From Flavobacterium bizetiae (lineage in GTDB: Bacteria; Bacteroidota; Bacteroidia; Flavobacteriales; Flavobacteriaceae), in contig NZ_CADCSU010000015.1 of NCBI RefSeq assembly GCF_902804475.1, positions 1 to 41,532 on the forward strand: DNA of 41,532 bases. The letters are read 5' to 3'. This document shows, one piece after another, positions 25,357 to 33,657 of this stretch. Position 1 is the first letter of the stretch. Each line of letters opens with the position of its first letter. A program made the position numbers and the translations under genes. The notes under the pieces were generated by a model. The model ran no database searches. It saw only the letters and a program-made list of their open reading frames with translations, and was not told the DNA's origin.

Positions 25357-26868
25357 ATGAAAAATTCCATTAAAAGTTACCTGTTTAGTGCCATGTTGTG
25401 CTTGTCGGTTTTGACTATCTGGGCCTGCAGTTCAGATAAAGATGCAGCAGATCCAAATGCAACCAATAAAACAATTACGGTTGATACCAATAAAATTGAT
25501 TTTTTAAATACAGGAAATGCAGTCGACATAAAAATTACAACAGACGTAGCTTCATGGAAAATTTCAGGATCAGATACTAGTTGGATACAATTGAATCAGG
25601 TTGGCGGAACCGCCGGAACGATAACCGTAAAAATTACCGCTTTAGCCAATACTACCACAACTGCAAGAACTGCAATTGTTACTATAAGTTCGCTTCAGGC
25701 AACATCAGTACAAATTGCCGTTTCGCAGGCAGCAGGAAATATTGTGACAGGTTTATATCCAAGTTACAATACCAATCCAATTGCTGCCGATGCATCAGGA
25801 ATGGGAAGCACAGCCGTACAACTGGCAGCAAAAATTAAATTAGGATGGAATATTGGTAACACGCTCGAAGCCACTAACGGAGAAACCGCCTGGGGAAATC
25901 CAAAAGTAACAAAAGCTTTGATCGATGCTGTAAAAGCCAATGGATTCAATGCCATAAGAATTCCTTGTTCATGGAACCAGTATTTAGAAAATTCGGCTAC
26001 AGCCAAAATCAAAGCCGAATGGTTAAACCGGGTAAAAGAAGTTGTTCAATATTGTGTAGACAATAATATGTATGTAGTTGTTAATATCCACTGGGACGGC
26101 GGCTGGTTAGAAAACAATATTACCGAAGCCAAAAAAGTCGAAAACAACGCCAAACAAAAAGCATTTTGGGAACAAATTGCCACACACTTACGCGGTTTCG
26201 ACGAGCATTTACTTTTTGCAAGTGCCAATGAACCAGCAGTCGAAGACGCAGCCCAAATGGCAGTGTTAACATCGTATCACCAAACCTTCATTGATGCTGT
26301 ACGTTCTACCGGAGGTAAAAATGCCTACAGAACATTAGTCGTTCAGGGACCTACAACAGACATTGAAAAAACAAATAAATTAATGACTATATTGCCAACA
26401 GATACAGCGACAAGCCGTATGATGGTAGAAGTTCATTATTATTCTCCGTGGAATTTCGCCGGATTAACCAAAGACGAATCCTGGGGTAAAATGTTTTATT
26501 ATTGGGGAGCAAACTATCATTCTACTACAGAATTGGACCGAAATGCAAGTTATGGAGAAGAAGCAGATTTAGAAAAAACCTTTAAATTAATGAAAACCCA
26601 GTTTGTAGACAAAGGAATTCCGGTTTTGTTAGGAGAGTTTGGTGCCATTCGTCGCACAAGTCTAACCGGAGATGCATTAACATTACATCTTAACTCAAGA
26701 GTTTATTACTTAAAAACAGTAGTAAAAACAGCAAAAGCAAATGGTTTATTGCCATTTTATTGGGATGAAGGAAGTCTGGGAGACAATGGTTTCGGAATCA
26801 TGAACCGATCTAATAATACAGTTTTCGACACACAAGCGTTAAATGCATTGATCGAAGGAATGCAATAA
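25357..26868 (+). CDS. BACON-GH5 endo-glucanase (probable endo-xyloglucanase), surface lipoprotein
   Basis: A 503-residue lipoprotein (IWACSSDKD, Cys24; the acidic residues after Cys resemble export signals of surface lipoproteins). A BACON domain (about 35-128) with ASWKISGSDTSWIQLNQVGG precedes a GH5 barrel (about 155-500) resembling subfamily 4. Motifs are GWNIGNTLEA, RIPCSWNQYL, VVNIHWDGGW, acid/base Glu292 in LLFASANEP, EVHYYSPW and nucleophile Glu427 in PVLLGEFGA. The same architecture is found in the Bacteroides ovatus xyloglucanase BoGH5A. It would cut the xyloglucan backbone at the cell surface to make oligosaccharides for SusCD. It is the only endo-acting enzyme in the locus and is bounded by hairpins on both sides. 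Confidence 0.93.
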   Translation: MKNSIKSYLFSAMLCLSVLTIWACSSDKDAADPNATNKTITVDTNKIDFLNTGNAVDIKITTDVASWKISGSDTSWIQLNQVGGTAGTITVKITALANTTTTARTAIVTISSLQATSVQIAVSQAAGNIVTGLYPSYNTNPIAADASGMGSTAVQLAAKIKLGWNIGNTLEATNGETAWGNPKVTKALIDAVKANGFNAIRIPCSWNQYLENSATAKIKAEWLNRVKEVVQYCVDNNMYVVVNIHWDGGWLENNITEAKKVENNAKQKAFWEQIATHLRGFDEHLLFASANEPAVEDAAQMAVLTSYHQTFIDAVRSTGGKNAYRTLVVQGPTTDIEKTNKLMTILPTDTATSRMMVEVHYYSPWNFAGLTKDESWGKMFYYWGANYHSTTELDRNASYGEEADLEKTFKLMKTQFVDKGIPVLLGEFGAIRRTSLTGDALTLHLNSRVYYLKTVVKTAKANGLLPFYWDEGSLGDNGFGIMNRSNNTVFDTQALNALIEGMQ

Positions 26869-26881
26869 ATAATAAATTTAT

Positions 26882-26953
26882 CCCTAAGTGATATAAGAAA
26901 ATGTAAGCACAAGCTACGAGCAAAACTTAAATTATCTTATATCACTTATAGGG
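26882..26953 (+). terminator. Long-armed hairpin after GH5
   Basis: Arms of about 21 nt at 26882-26902 and 26932-26953 (first starts CCCTAAGTGATATAAG, second ends CTTATATCACTTATAGGG), with one extra base and about 29 nt between, then TTT. Probable transcript end or processing structure. Confidence 0.65.
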
Positions 26954-26973
26954 TTTAAAAAATAATAAACACA

Positions 26974-28923
26974 ATGAAGAAAAACATCCTCTTGCTTTTT
27001 TTACTATTCAGTATAATGGCAAATGCCAATGTCAGAATGCCTTTGTTGTTTTCTGACGGAATGGTTTTGCAGCGCAATAAAGAAATTCCCGTTTGGGGTT
27101 GGGCAGAACCAAACGAAAAAGTCGAAGTTCATTTTAACAAACAAACCAAAATCGTTCAGGCCGATAAAAACGGAAAATGGATGGTAAAACTTTCTGCCGA
27201 AAAAGCCGGAGGACCTTTTGAGTTATCCATTACAGGAAAAAATAAAATTATCATAAAAGATGTTTTGGTAGGCGAAGTCTGGATTTGCAGCGGACAATCG
27301 AATATGGAATTTCAGATGTACAAAACCATGAATGCCGAAAAAGAAATGGCCGATGCTGATTATCCTATGATTCGTCATTTTGGTGTCGCACAAGATCTAA
27401 GCGGAACACCAAAAGAAGATCTCAAAGCAGGAAAATGGGCCGTTGCCAACAAAGACAACATTCGTGATTTTACAGCAGCAGGATTCTTTTTCGCTAAAAA
27501 ATTATACGCCGAATTAAAAATCCCAATCGGAATCATCAATACTTCCTGGGGCGGTACCAATGTAGAAACCTGGACAAGCCGTGAAGCTTTCGAAAAAAGC
27601 AATGATTTCAAAGCCATGATTGCCGATGTTCCTCAAGTAGACATGGACGCTGTTTTCGAAGTGTATAAAAAAACACTACTCGATAATGTAAAAAAAGTTC
27701 AGGGTTTTGATGTTTCAATGGAAAACGAAAACCAATTCAAAGACTTTAATTTTGATGATAAAAACTGGCCCGAAATAAAAGTTCCTTCCCTTTGGGAAAA
27801 CCAACAAATAGGCAATATCGATGGCGTAGTCTGGATGCGTAAAACAATTACCTTAACTGCCGATCAAGCCAAAAGCGAAGCCATTTTGCATTTGTCTAAA
27901 GTAGACGACGAAGATATCACTTACGTGAATGGCATTCAGGTAGGAACCAACAAAATCTGGGAAACACTACGAGTGTATACAATCCCTGCCGGAACTTTAA
28001 AAGAAGGCAAAAACGTAATCGCCGTTCGCATCGCAGATTATTCAGGCGGTGGCGGAATCTACGGCGATCCGACTGATCTTAAAATTCAATTCAAAAACAA
28101 TAGTGTACCACTCGAAGGACTTTGGAAATTCAATGTCGTTCAGGTAAAAATTGCCGTTTCACCAAACAGTTATCCCTCATTATTATTCAACGCAATGGTT
28201 AATCCGTTAATTCCGTATGCGTTTCAGGGCGTTTTATGGTATCAGGGCGAAGCCAATGTCTGGAGAGCAAAACAGTACAAAATAGCATTTCCGTTAATGA
28301 TTACCGACTGGCGAACAAAATGGAATCAAGGCGATTTCCCTTTTTATTTCGTTCAATTGTCCACTTTTGACGAATTCAAAGGCAATAGCAAAGTCGGAAG
28401 CCGTTGGGCAGAACTCCGCGAAGCACAATCAGAAACTTTAAAGCTCAAAAACACCGGAATGGCCGTAACGACCGATATTGGTAATGCAAAAGACATTCAC
28501 CCAACCAACAAACAAGACGTAGGTTTGCGTTTGGCAGCAATTGCGTTAAACAACGTTTACGGCAAAAAACAAGTTTATAGCGGAACAACTTATAAAGCTC
28601 AGGAAATAAAAGGAAACGAAATGATTCTTACTTTCGACAATATTGGAAGCGGCCTGACAGCATCAGACAATTCGCAAAACCTAAAAGGATTCGAAATCGC
28701 CGGAGCCGACAAAGTTTTTCATTCCGCGAAAGCGATAATAAAAAATAACAAAGTCATTGTTTCATCCGAAAACGTAAAAAATCCCGTAGCCGTGCATTAC
28801 GGTTGGGCAGACGACGATACAGAAATCAATCTTTTCAATAAAGAAAAATTTCCGGCATCGCCTTTCAGAACCGATAATTGGGAAATGATTACGGCAAATG
28901 AGGTATATAAAGTCAGTAAATAA
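26974..28923 (+). CDS. SASA-type carbohydrate acetylesterase with inserted GH2-like beta-sandwich
   Basis: A 649-residue secreted esterase annotated in many genomes as sialate O-acetylesterase. A short signal peptide ends MANA. The SGNH core shows the block-I motif CSGQSNMEF with catalytic Ser109, the block GVLWYQGEANVWR (about 419-431) and the Asp-His pair DIHP (507-510). Between core segments, about 245-380 forms a jelly-roll resembling the GH2 sugar-binding domain. In this setting it most likely removes O-acetyl groups from xyloglucan side chains or backbone glucose; sialic acid is improbable, since no other gene for it is present. GH43 begins 8 bp after the stop, so the two are co-transcribed. 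Confidence 0.88.
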   Translation: MKKNILLLFLLFSIMANANVRMPLLFSDGMVLQRNKEIPVWGWAEPNEKVEVHFNKQTKIVQADKNGKWMVKLSAEKAGGPFELSITGKNKIIIKDVLVGEVWICSGQSNMEFQMYKTMNAEKEMADADYPMIRHFGVAQDLSGTPKEDLKAGKWAVANKDNIRDFTAAGFFFAKKLYAELKIPIGIINTSWGGTNVETWTSREAFEKSNDFKAMIADVPQVDMDAVFEVYKKTLLDNVKKVQGFDVSMENENQFKDFNFDDKNWPEIKVPSLWENQQIGNIDGVVWMRKTITLTADQAKSEAILHLSKVDDEDITYVNGIQVGTNKIWETLRVYTIPAGTLKEGKNVIAVRIADYSGGGGIYGDPTDLKIQFKNNSVPLEGLWKFNVVQVKIAVSPNSYPSLLFNAMVNPLIPYAFQGVLWYQGEANVWRAKQYKIAFPLMITDWRTKWNQGDFPFYFVQLSTFDEFKGNSKVGSRWAELREAQSETLKLKNTGMAVTTDIGNAKDIHPTNKQDVGLRLAAIALNNVYGKKQVYSGTTYKAQEIKGNEMILTFDNIGSGLTASDNSQNLKGFEIAGADKVFHSAKAIIKNNKVIVSSENVKNPVAVHYGWADDDTEINLFNKEKFPASPFRTDNWEMITANEVYKVSK

Positions 28924-28931
28924 TCTTAATT

Positions 28932-30434
28932 ATGAAAAAGGTAATTTTATTATTTGTAAGTTTCATTTCGCTGGTAATCAATGCACAGCAGCAAAACAGC
29001 AAAGTTGGAGCTGATACTTATCAAAATCCAATATTTACAGGAGATTATCCAGATCCGTCCATAATAAGAGATGGCGAAGATTACTACATCGTACATTCTT
29101 CATTCAATTATTATCCCGGATTATTAATCTGGACCTCAAAAGATTTAGTCAATTGGAAACCCGTAACACATGCCCTTAAAAAAAGCGTAGGTTCAGTTTG
29201 GGCACCAGATTTGGTGAAATATAACAACAAATTTTACATCTATTTCCCTGCAAACGAAACCAATTATGTCGTGTCAGCAGATAATATCAACGGACCCTGG
29301 AGTGATCCAATCGATTTAAAAATTGGTAATATCGATCCCGGACATTTTACAGACGAAAAAGGAAATCGCTATTTATATTTTAGCAATGGTGATTATGTGC
29401 CATTGTCCAAAGACGGACTTTCGGTTTCCGGAGCAGGAAAACATGTTTACGACGGTTGGAAAATTCCTTCAGAGTGGTCGATAGAATGTTTTTGTATGGA
29501 AGGACCAAAAGTGCTAAAACACGGAAATTATTATTACCTAACCGTTGCCGAAGGCGGAACAGCCGGTCCGGCAACGAGTCACATGGTAATATCAGCAAGA
29601 TCAAAATCACCTTTAGGACCTTGGGAAAACTCGCCATACAATCCAATTCTAAGAACCAACGATAGTTCAGAAAAATGGTGGTCAAAAGGGCACGCCACAT
29701 TAATCGACGATGTTAGCGGAAAATGGTGGATGGTTCTTCACGGTTACGAAAACGGCTATTATAATATGGGGCGTCAAACGCTCTTACAACCTGTAGAATG
29801 GACAAACGATGGCTGGTTCAAAAGTCCGCAAAACATCAAAACCGGAGAACCTATAAAAAAACCGGCAGGAAAAACTGTAAAAAGTAACTTCACGCTTTCA
29901 GATACTTTTTCAGGAACTGAACTTCAGCCCCAATGGCAATTTTTCGATCATTATGACGCTGAACGATTTAAACTCACCCAAAACGGAATTCAGATAAAAG
30001 CAAAAGGAAAAAGCATTGGCGAGAGTTCTCCGCTTTTATGTACCCCTTCTGATCACTCTTACACCGCACAAGTCGAAGTAGAAATAGAAGGCAACGCCAC
30101 CCCAGGATTGATTCTGTTTTACGATACTAAATTGTATACAGGAATTGCTTCCGACAAAGAGAATATTTTGGCAATATTGCGATCATGGCAATTTCCAACC
30201 CAGAAAGGCATCAATAAAACTCATTTATGGCTTCGTTTAGAAAAGAAAGAACAACTTGTAAATATGTTTTACAGCATCGATGGCAAAACATGGATCAAGA
30301 TCGAAAACTCGGCAGAAGTAACCTCGTTTAATCACAATGTATTAAGCGGTTTCATGAGTCTTCGTTTAGGGCTTTCAGCAGTTGGCGAAGGTCAGGTTAT
30401 GTTTAGAAATTTTATTTATAAAGCGACAAATTAA
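28932..30434 (+). CDS. GH43 beta-xylosidase or alpha-L-arabinofuranosidase
   Basis: A 500-residue secreted GH43 enzyme with a signal peptide ending INA before QQQ. The five-bladed propeller shows the catalytic base Asp41 in GDYPDPSIIRDGEDYY, the pKa modulator Asp135 in NIDPGHF and the acid Glu190 in CMEGPKVLKHGNYYYL. A C-terminal beta-sandwich (about 320-500) of the DUF1349/GH43_C2 type follows. In xyloglucan loci GH43 enzymes remove arabinofuranose from arabinosylated side chains, and the acetylesterase gene beside it fits such acetylated, arabinosylated substrates. Beta-xylosidase activity cannot be excluded. Confidence 0.92.
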   Translation: MKKVILLFVSFISLVINAQQQNSKVGADTYQNPIFTGDYPDPSIIRDGEDYYIVHSSFNYYPGLLIWTSKDLVNWKPVTHALKKSVGSVWAPDLVKYNNKFYIYFPANETNYVVSADNINGPWSDPIDLKIGNIDPGHFTDEKGNRYLYFSNGDYVPLSKDGLSVSGAGKHVYDGWKIPSEWSIECFCMEGPKVLKHGNYYYLTVAEGGTAGPATSHMVISARSKSPLGPWENSPYNPILRTNDSSEKWWSKGHATLIDDVSGKWWMVLHGYENGYYNMGRQTLLQPVEWTNDGWFKSPQNIKTGEPIKKPAGKTVKSNFTLSDTFSGTELQPQWQFFDHYDAERFKLTQNGIQIKAKGKSIGESSPLLCTPSDHSYTAQVEVEIEGNATPGLILFYDTKLYTGIASDKENILAILRSWQFPTQKGINKTHLWLRLEKKEQLVNMFYSIDGKTWIKIENSAEVTSFNHNVLSGFMSLRLGLSAVGEGQVMFRNFIYKATN

Positions 30435-30478
30435 GATCTAAATAATTATATTTAGAATCAAAATAGTAGCGGTGATCA

Positions 30479-30600
30479 TTAGGGCGTGACCGTATTTACA
30501 AAAGGCGCTATCTAACAAATCGCTTATGTGCGCCTTTCGCAAATACGGTCGGGCTATCCACGCTACTTCGGTAGCCAGCTCCTATCCCTCACGCGCACAA
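30479..30600. repeat. Large composite palindromic element
   Basis: A 21-nt near-perfect inverted pair (30488-30508 and 30530-30550; arms start GACCGTATTT and end AAATACGGTC) is followed by a short hairpin GCTAC-TTCG-GTAGC (30562-30575). The ends AGGGCGTG and CCCTCACGCG are roughly complementary. It resembles dispersed elements I associate with flavobacterial intergenic regions. It lies just past the GH43 stop and could act as a terminator. Confidence 0.7.
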
Positions 30601-30720
30601 ATTGTGGTTACGTATCCTAATAGGTTCTCCAAAACGGGTTAGGTATATTTGTCAAAGCAATTAAAAAATTAGAAACATAATAGGTTGAAAAACCAGTTAA
30701 GATAAAATAAGGTTAAAAAT

Positions 30721-30854
30721 GTTTCATCAGAAACAATTCATCGTAAACGAATATCCCAAAGTTGTTCCATCAGGAACAATTGGTTGGTAGCAACGGATGA
30801 AATCCGTTGATGATAAGATAATAAACACCTGTAATAATGTTCCGTAGGAACATT
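30721..30854. repeat. Multi-hairpin repeat element upstream of GH95
   Basis: Four short palindromes in series: GTTTCATCAGAAAC (30721-30734), TTGTTCCATCAGGAACAA (30762-30779), CAACGGAT/ATCCGTTG (30791-30809) and AATGTTCCGTAGGAACATT (30836-30854). The TTCC-ATCA-GGAA and TTCC-GTA-GGAA hairpins are variants of one unit. The last ends 30 bp before the GH95 start, so it will lie in the 5' leader of that gene. Confidence 0.7.
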
Positions 30855-30884
30855 TGAACGGTAACATTAAAACGCATCAAAAAA

Positions 30885-33290
30885 ATGAATTCAAATCTCA
30901 AAAACACACTTTTCATTTTACTATTCGCCACTTTCTGCACCAAGATGTCTGCACAATCCAATCATGTTTTATGGTACAATCAACCCGCAGAATTCTTTGA
31001 AGAAAGTTTAGTTTTAGGAAACGGAAAACTTGGCGCAACCGTTTTTGGCGGAGCAAATTCAGATAAAATATATTTAAACGACGCCACGCTTTGGTCAGGC
31101 GAACCCGTAAACGCCAATATGAGTCCTGATGCTTACAAAAATATTCCTGAAATTCGCGAAGCACTCAAAAACGAAAATTATAAACTAGCCGAAGAACTCA
31201 ATAAAAAAGTTCAGGGAAAAAACTCCGAATCATTTGCCCCGCTTGGAACATTAGAAATCAATAATTCCGAAAAAGGAAAAGCCGTTAATTACTATCGTGA
31301 ACTTGATATTTCGAACGCAATATCAAAAGTCAGTTACGAAATGAACGGAATAAAATTTACCCGTGAATATTTTGTTTCAGCTCCAGACCAAATCATGGTA
31401 ATTAAATTGACAAGCAGTATAAAAGGAGGTTTAAATTTTGACATTAATCTAAAGAGCTTACTAAAATCTAATGTCGAAGTAAGAAACAATATATTGGTAA
31501 TGACAGGTTCAGCGCCCATTCATGAAAATGCAGGATATACCGTTTTACCAAAATACCTGCAAGTAAAAGAAAGAGGAACGAGATTTACTACTTTAATCCA
31601 AATTAAAAAAACCGACGGGAAAATTACAAGTTCCAGAGATGCTTTAAGTTTAAAAGATGCAACCGAAGCTTATGTATATGTATCTGTCGCGACAAGTTTT
31701 AACGGTTTCGACAAAAATCCAGCAACAGAAGGTGTAGATGATGTATCGATTGCATTGCAAAACCTGAATAAATCATTTGCAAAATCATTCGATAAACTAA
31801 AAGAAGCCCACATTGCCGATTACCAAAAATATTACAGCAGAGTAACATTAGATTTAGGTAAAACAACCGCTCCGGACTTGCCAACAAACGAACGTTTATT
31901 GCGCTACGCCGATGGAAAAGAAGATAAAAACTTAGAAATTCTATATTTCAATTACGGGCGTTATTTATTAATAAGCAGTTCCAGAACACCTGGAGTTCCG
32001 GCCAACTTACAAGGAATATGGAATCCGCATTTAAACCCGCCATGGAGCAGTAATTATACCATGAACATCAACTTGGAAGAAAATTACTGGCTGGCCGAAA
32101 ACACCAATTTATCCGAAATGCATTTGCCGCTTTTGAGTTTCATCAAAAATCTTTCGGTAACCGGAAAAGTAACGGCAAAAACTTTTTATGGCGTAAATCA
32201 GGGTTGGGCTGCAGCACACAATTCAGATATTTGGGCCATGACCAATCCGGTGGGGCAATTTGGTAAGGAAGATCCAATGTGGGCATGTTGGCCACTTGCC
32301 GGTGCCTGGTTAAGTACGCACATTTGGGAACATTATACTTTTACACAAGACAAAGCCTATCTAAAAACAGAAGGATATCCGTTAATGAAAGGCGCAGCCG
32401 AATTTCTTTTAGGATGGATGGTCATCGATAAAAACGGAAATCTCATAACATCGCCATCTACTTCGCCAGAAAACCAATATCTAACGCTCGATGGTTTTGT
32501 TGGAGCAACAATGTATGGCGGAACGGCAGATTTGGCCATGATTAGAGAATGTTTTGACAAAACGATAAAAGCATCTAAAGTTTTAAATACCGATGTGGCT
32601 TTTAGATCAAAATTAGAAAATGCACTTGCAAAATTGCATCCCTATCAAATTGGTAAAAAAGGGAATTTGCAAGAATGGTATTTCGATTGGGAAGATAAAG
32701 ATCCCAAACACCGTCATCAATCGCAATTGTTCGGACTTTTCCCCGGAGATCATATCACACCCGAAAAAACACCAGATTTGGCCGCAGCATCAAAAAAGAC
32801 TTTAGAAATAAAAGGAGATGAAACAACAGGTTGGTCAAAAGGCTGGAGAATCAACCTTTGGGCAAGACTTTGGGATGGAAACCGAGCTTATAAAATGTTT
32901 CGTGAATTACTAAGATATGTAGATCCGGACGGAAAGAAAACCGATAAACCAAGAAGAGGAGGAGGAACCTATCCGAATTTATTCGATGCGCATCCGCCGT
33001 TTCAAATCGACGGAAATTTTGGAGGAGCCGCAGCCGTTGCCGAAATGCTGGTTCAGTCAAACGAAAACGAAATCAGATTACTTCCCGCTTTACCAGACGC
33101 TTGGGAAACCGGATCAGTAAAAGGAATCTGCGCCCGTGGCGGATTTGAAATTGAAATGAATTGGGAAAACAAGCTTATAAAGAAATTGATAATTTCTTCT
33201 AAAACAGGAGGGAAAACAACCCTAATAAATGGAGATAAAAAGCAAGAAATTGTTTTGAAAAAAGGAGAGAATCTAGAAGTAAAGTTTTAG
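30885..33290 (+). CDS. GH95 alpha-L-fucosidase or alpha-galactosidase
   Basis: An 801-residue secreted GH95 enzyme (signal peptide about 1-23, ending MSA before QSN). The N-terminal beta domain opens with the family signature LWYNQPAEFFEESLVLGNGKLGA in segments (30-51). The (alpha/alpha)6 barrel shows Asn394 and Asn396 in NYTMNINLEENYW, Glu529 in SPSTSPENQ and Asp709 in FQIDGNFGG, matching the residues known for the Bifidobacterium fucosidase AfcA. The substrate-loop motif reads GWAAAHNSDIW, where I recall two adjacent histidines in characterised fucosidases, so the exact sugar (L-fucose or galactose) is uncertain. In this locus it would remove terminal fucose or galactose from xyloglucan side chains. 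Repeats flank it on both sides. Confidence 0.92.
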   Translation: MNSNLKNTLFILLFATFCTKMSAQSNHVLWYNQPAEFFEESLVLGNGKLGATVFGGANSDKIYLNDATLWSGEPVNANMSPDAYKNIPEIREALKNENYKLAEELNKKVQGKNSESFAPLGTLEINNSEKGKAVNYYRELDISNAISKVSYEMNGIKFTREYFVSAPDQIMVIKLTSSIKGGLNFDINLKSLLKSNVEVRNNILVMTGSAPIHENAGYTVLPKYLQVKERGTRFTTLIQIKKTDGKITSSRDALSLKDATEAYVYVSVATSFNGFDKNPATEGVDDVSIALQNLNKSFAKSFDKLKEAHIADYQKYYSRVTLDLGKTTAPDLPTNERLLRYADGKEDKNLEILYFNYGRYLLISSSRTPGVPANLQGIWNPHLNPPWSSNYTMNINLEENYWLAENTNLSEMHLPLLSFIKNLSVTGKVTAKTFYGVNQGWAAAHNSDIWAMTNPVGQFGKEDPMWACWPLAGAWLSTHIWEHYTFTQDKAYLKTEGYPLMKGAAEFLLGWMVIDKNGNLITSPSTSPENQYLTLDGFVGATMYGGTADLAMIRECFDKTIKASKVLNTDVAFRSKLENALAKLHPYQIGKKGNLQEWYFDWEDKDPKHRHQSQLFGLFPGDHITPEKTPDLAAASKKTLEIKGDETTGWSKGWRINLWARLWDGNRAYKMFRELLRYVDPDGKKTDKPRRGGGTYPNLFDAHPPFQIDGNFGGAAAVAEMLVQSNENEIRLLPALPDAWETGSVKGICARGGFEIEMNWENKLIKKLIISSKTGGKTTLINGDKKQEIVLKKGENLEVKF

Positions 33291-33315
33291 AATAATTATA
33301 AACGCAATCTTCGTC

Positions 33316-33348
33316 AAACCCGACAGGTTTTTAAAACCTGTCGGGTTT
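33316..33348. repeat. CCCGACAGG palindrome, copy 2 (probable terminator of GH95)
   Basis: Perfect arms AAACCCGACAGGTTTTT and AAACCTGTCGGGTTT overlap at the centre. It starts 26 bp past the GH95 stop and matches the element after GH97 at 21228-21260. Confidence 0.85.
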
Positions 33349-33357
33349 ACTATTTAC

Positions 33358-33498
33358 AAATAATTGTTTGATTCTATTTTTAAGAGAAAGCTTCGTAGAA
33401 GCGAAATATTTATAGCACCAACATTTACAATATAAAGCTCCAACGGAGCGACATATAAATTCCTCGGAAAACGAAATATTTTACCCCTCTGGCACTTA
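33358..33498. repeat. Tandem 141-bp repeat, copy 1
   Basis: Direct copy of 33517-33657 with an offset of 159 bp and roughly 88-90 percent identity by eye. It contains hairpins GCTTC-GTA-GAAGC (33390-33402) and GCTCC-AAC-GGAGC (33437-33449). Confidence 0.8.
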
Positions 33499-33516
33499 AA
33501 TTTCTTTTGAAGTAAT

Positions 33517-33657
33517 AAATAATTGTTTGGTTTGTTTTTAAGGAAAAGCTTCGTAGAAGCGAAATATTTATAGCACCAACATTTACAATATAAAGCTCCA
33601 GCGGAGCGATATATAAATTCCTCGCAAAACGAAATATTTTCTCCCCTCTGGGACTTA
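33517..33657. repeat. Tandem 141-bp repeat, copy 2
   Basis: Second copy with the same two hairpins; the second loop is AGC instead of AAC and the arms are intact. Its right end supplies the stop codon of the CvpA-family gene (33655-33657). Confidence 0.8.

Larger units (their letters stand above)
30435..30884. other. Repeat-filled gap between GH43 and GH95
   Basis: The longest gap in the locus (450 bp), without a supported gene. It contains two composite elements listed separately (30479-30600 and 30721-30854). Between them lies a short stretch with TATATTTG at 30644-30651, a perfect TAnnTTTG box that could serve GH95, although no -33 box is clear. A minus-strand frame across 30770-30961 is explained by the repeat. 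Confidence 0.6.
33291..33654. other. Repeat-filled gap between GH95 and the CvpA-family gene (convergent)
   Basis: Contains the palindrome at 33316-33348 and two direct copies of a 141-bp element. No gene is supported; the minus-strand frame through it is repeat sequence. Confidence 0.7.

Noticed and set aside
25405..25425. TTTTGACTATC inside the GH5 signal-peptide region as a further operator
   Set aside because: Only one half-site, inside coding sequence, without the TTGTAGTC partner.
26974..28923. Sialic acid metabolism, from the usual annotation of the esterase family
   Set aside because: No other sialic acid gene is present; the neighbours point to plant glycan deacetylation.
29380..29700. 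106-codon minus-strand frame inside GH43
   Set aside because: Antisense shadow; the plus-strand frame has all GH43 catalytic residues.
30770..30961. 63-codon minus-strand open frame upstream of GH95
   Set aside because: It lies over the multi-hairpin repeat and the GH95 signal peptide; repeat palindromes explain it.
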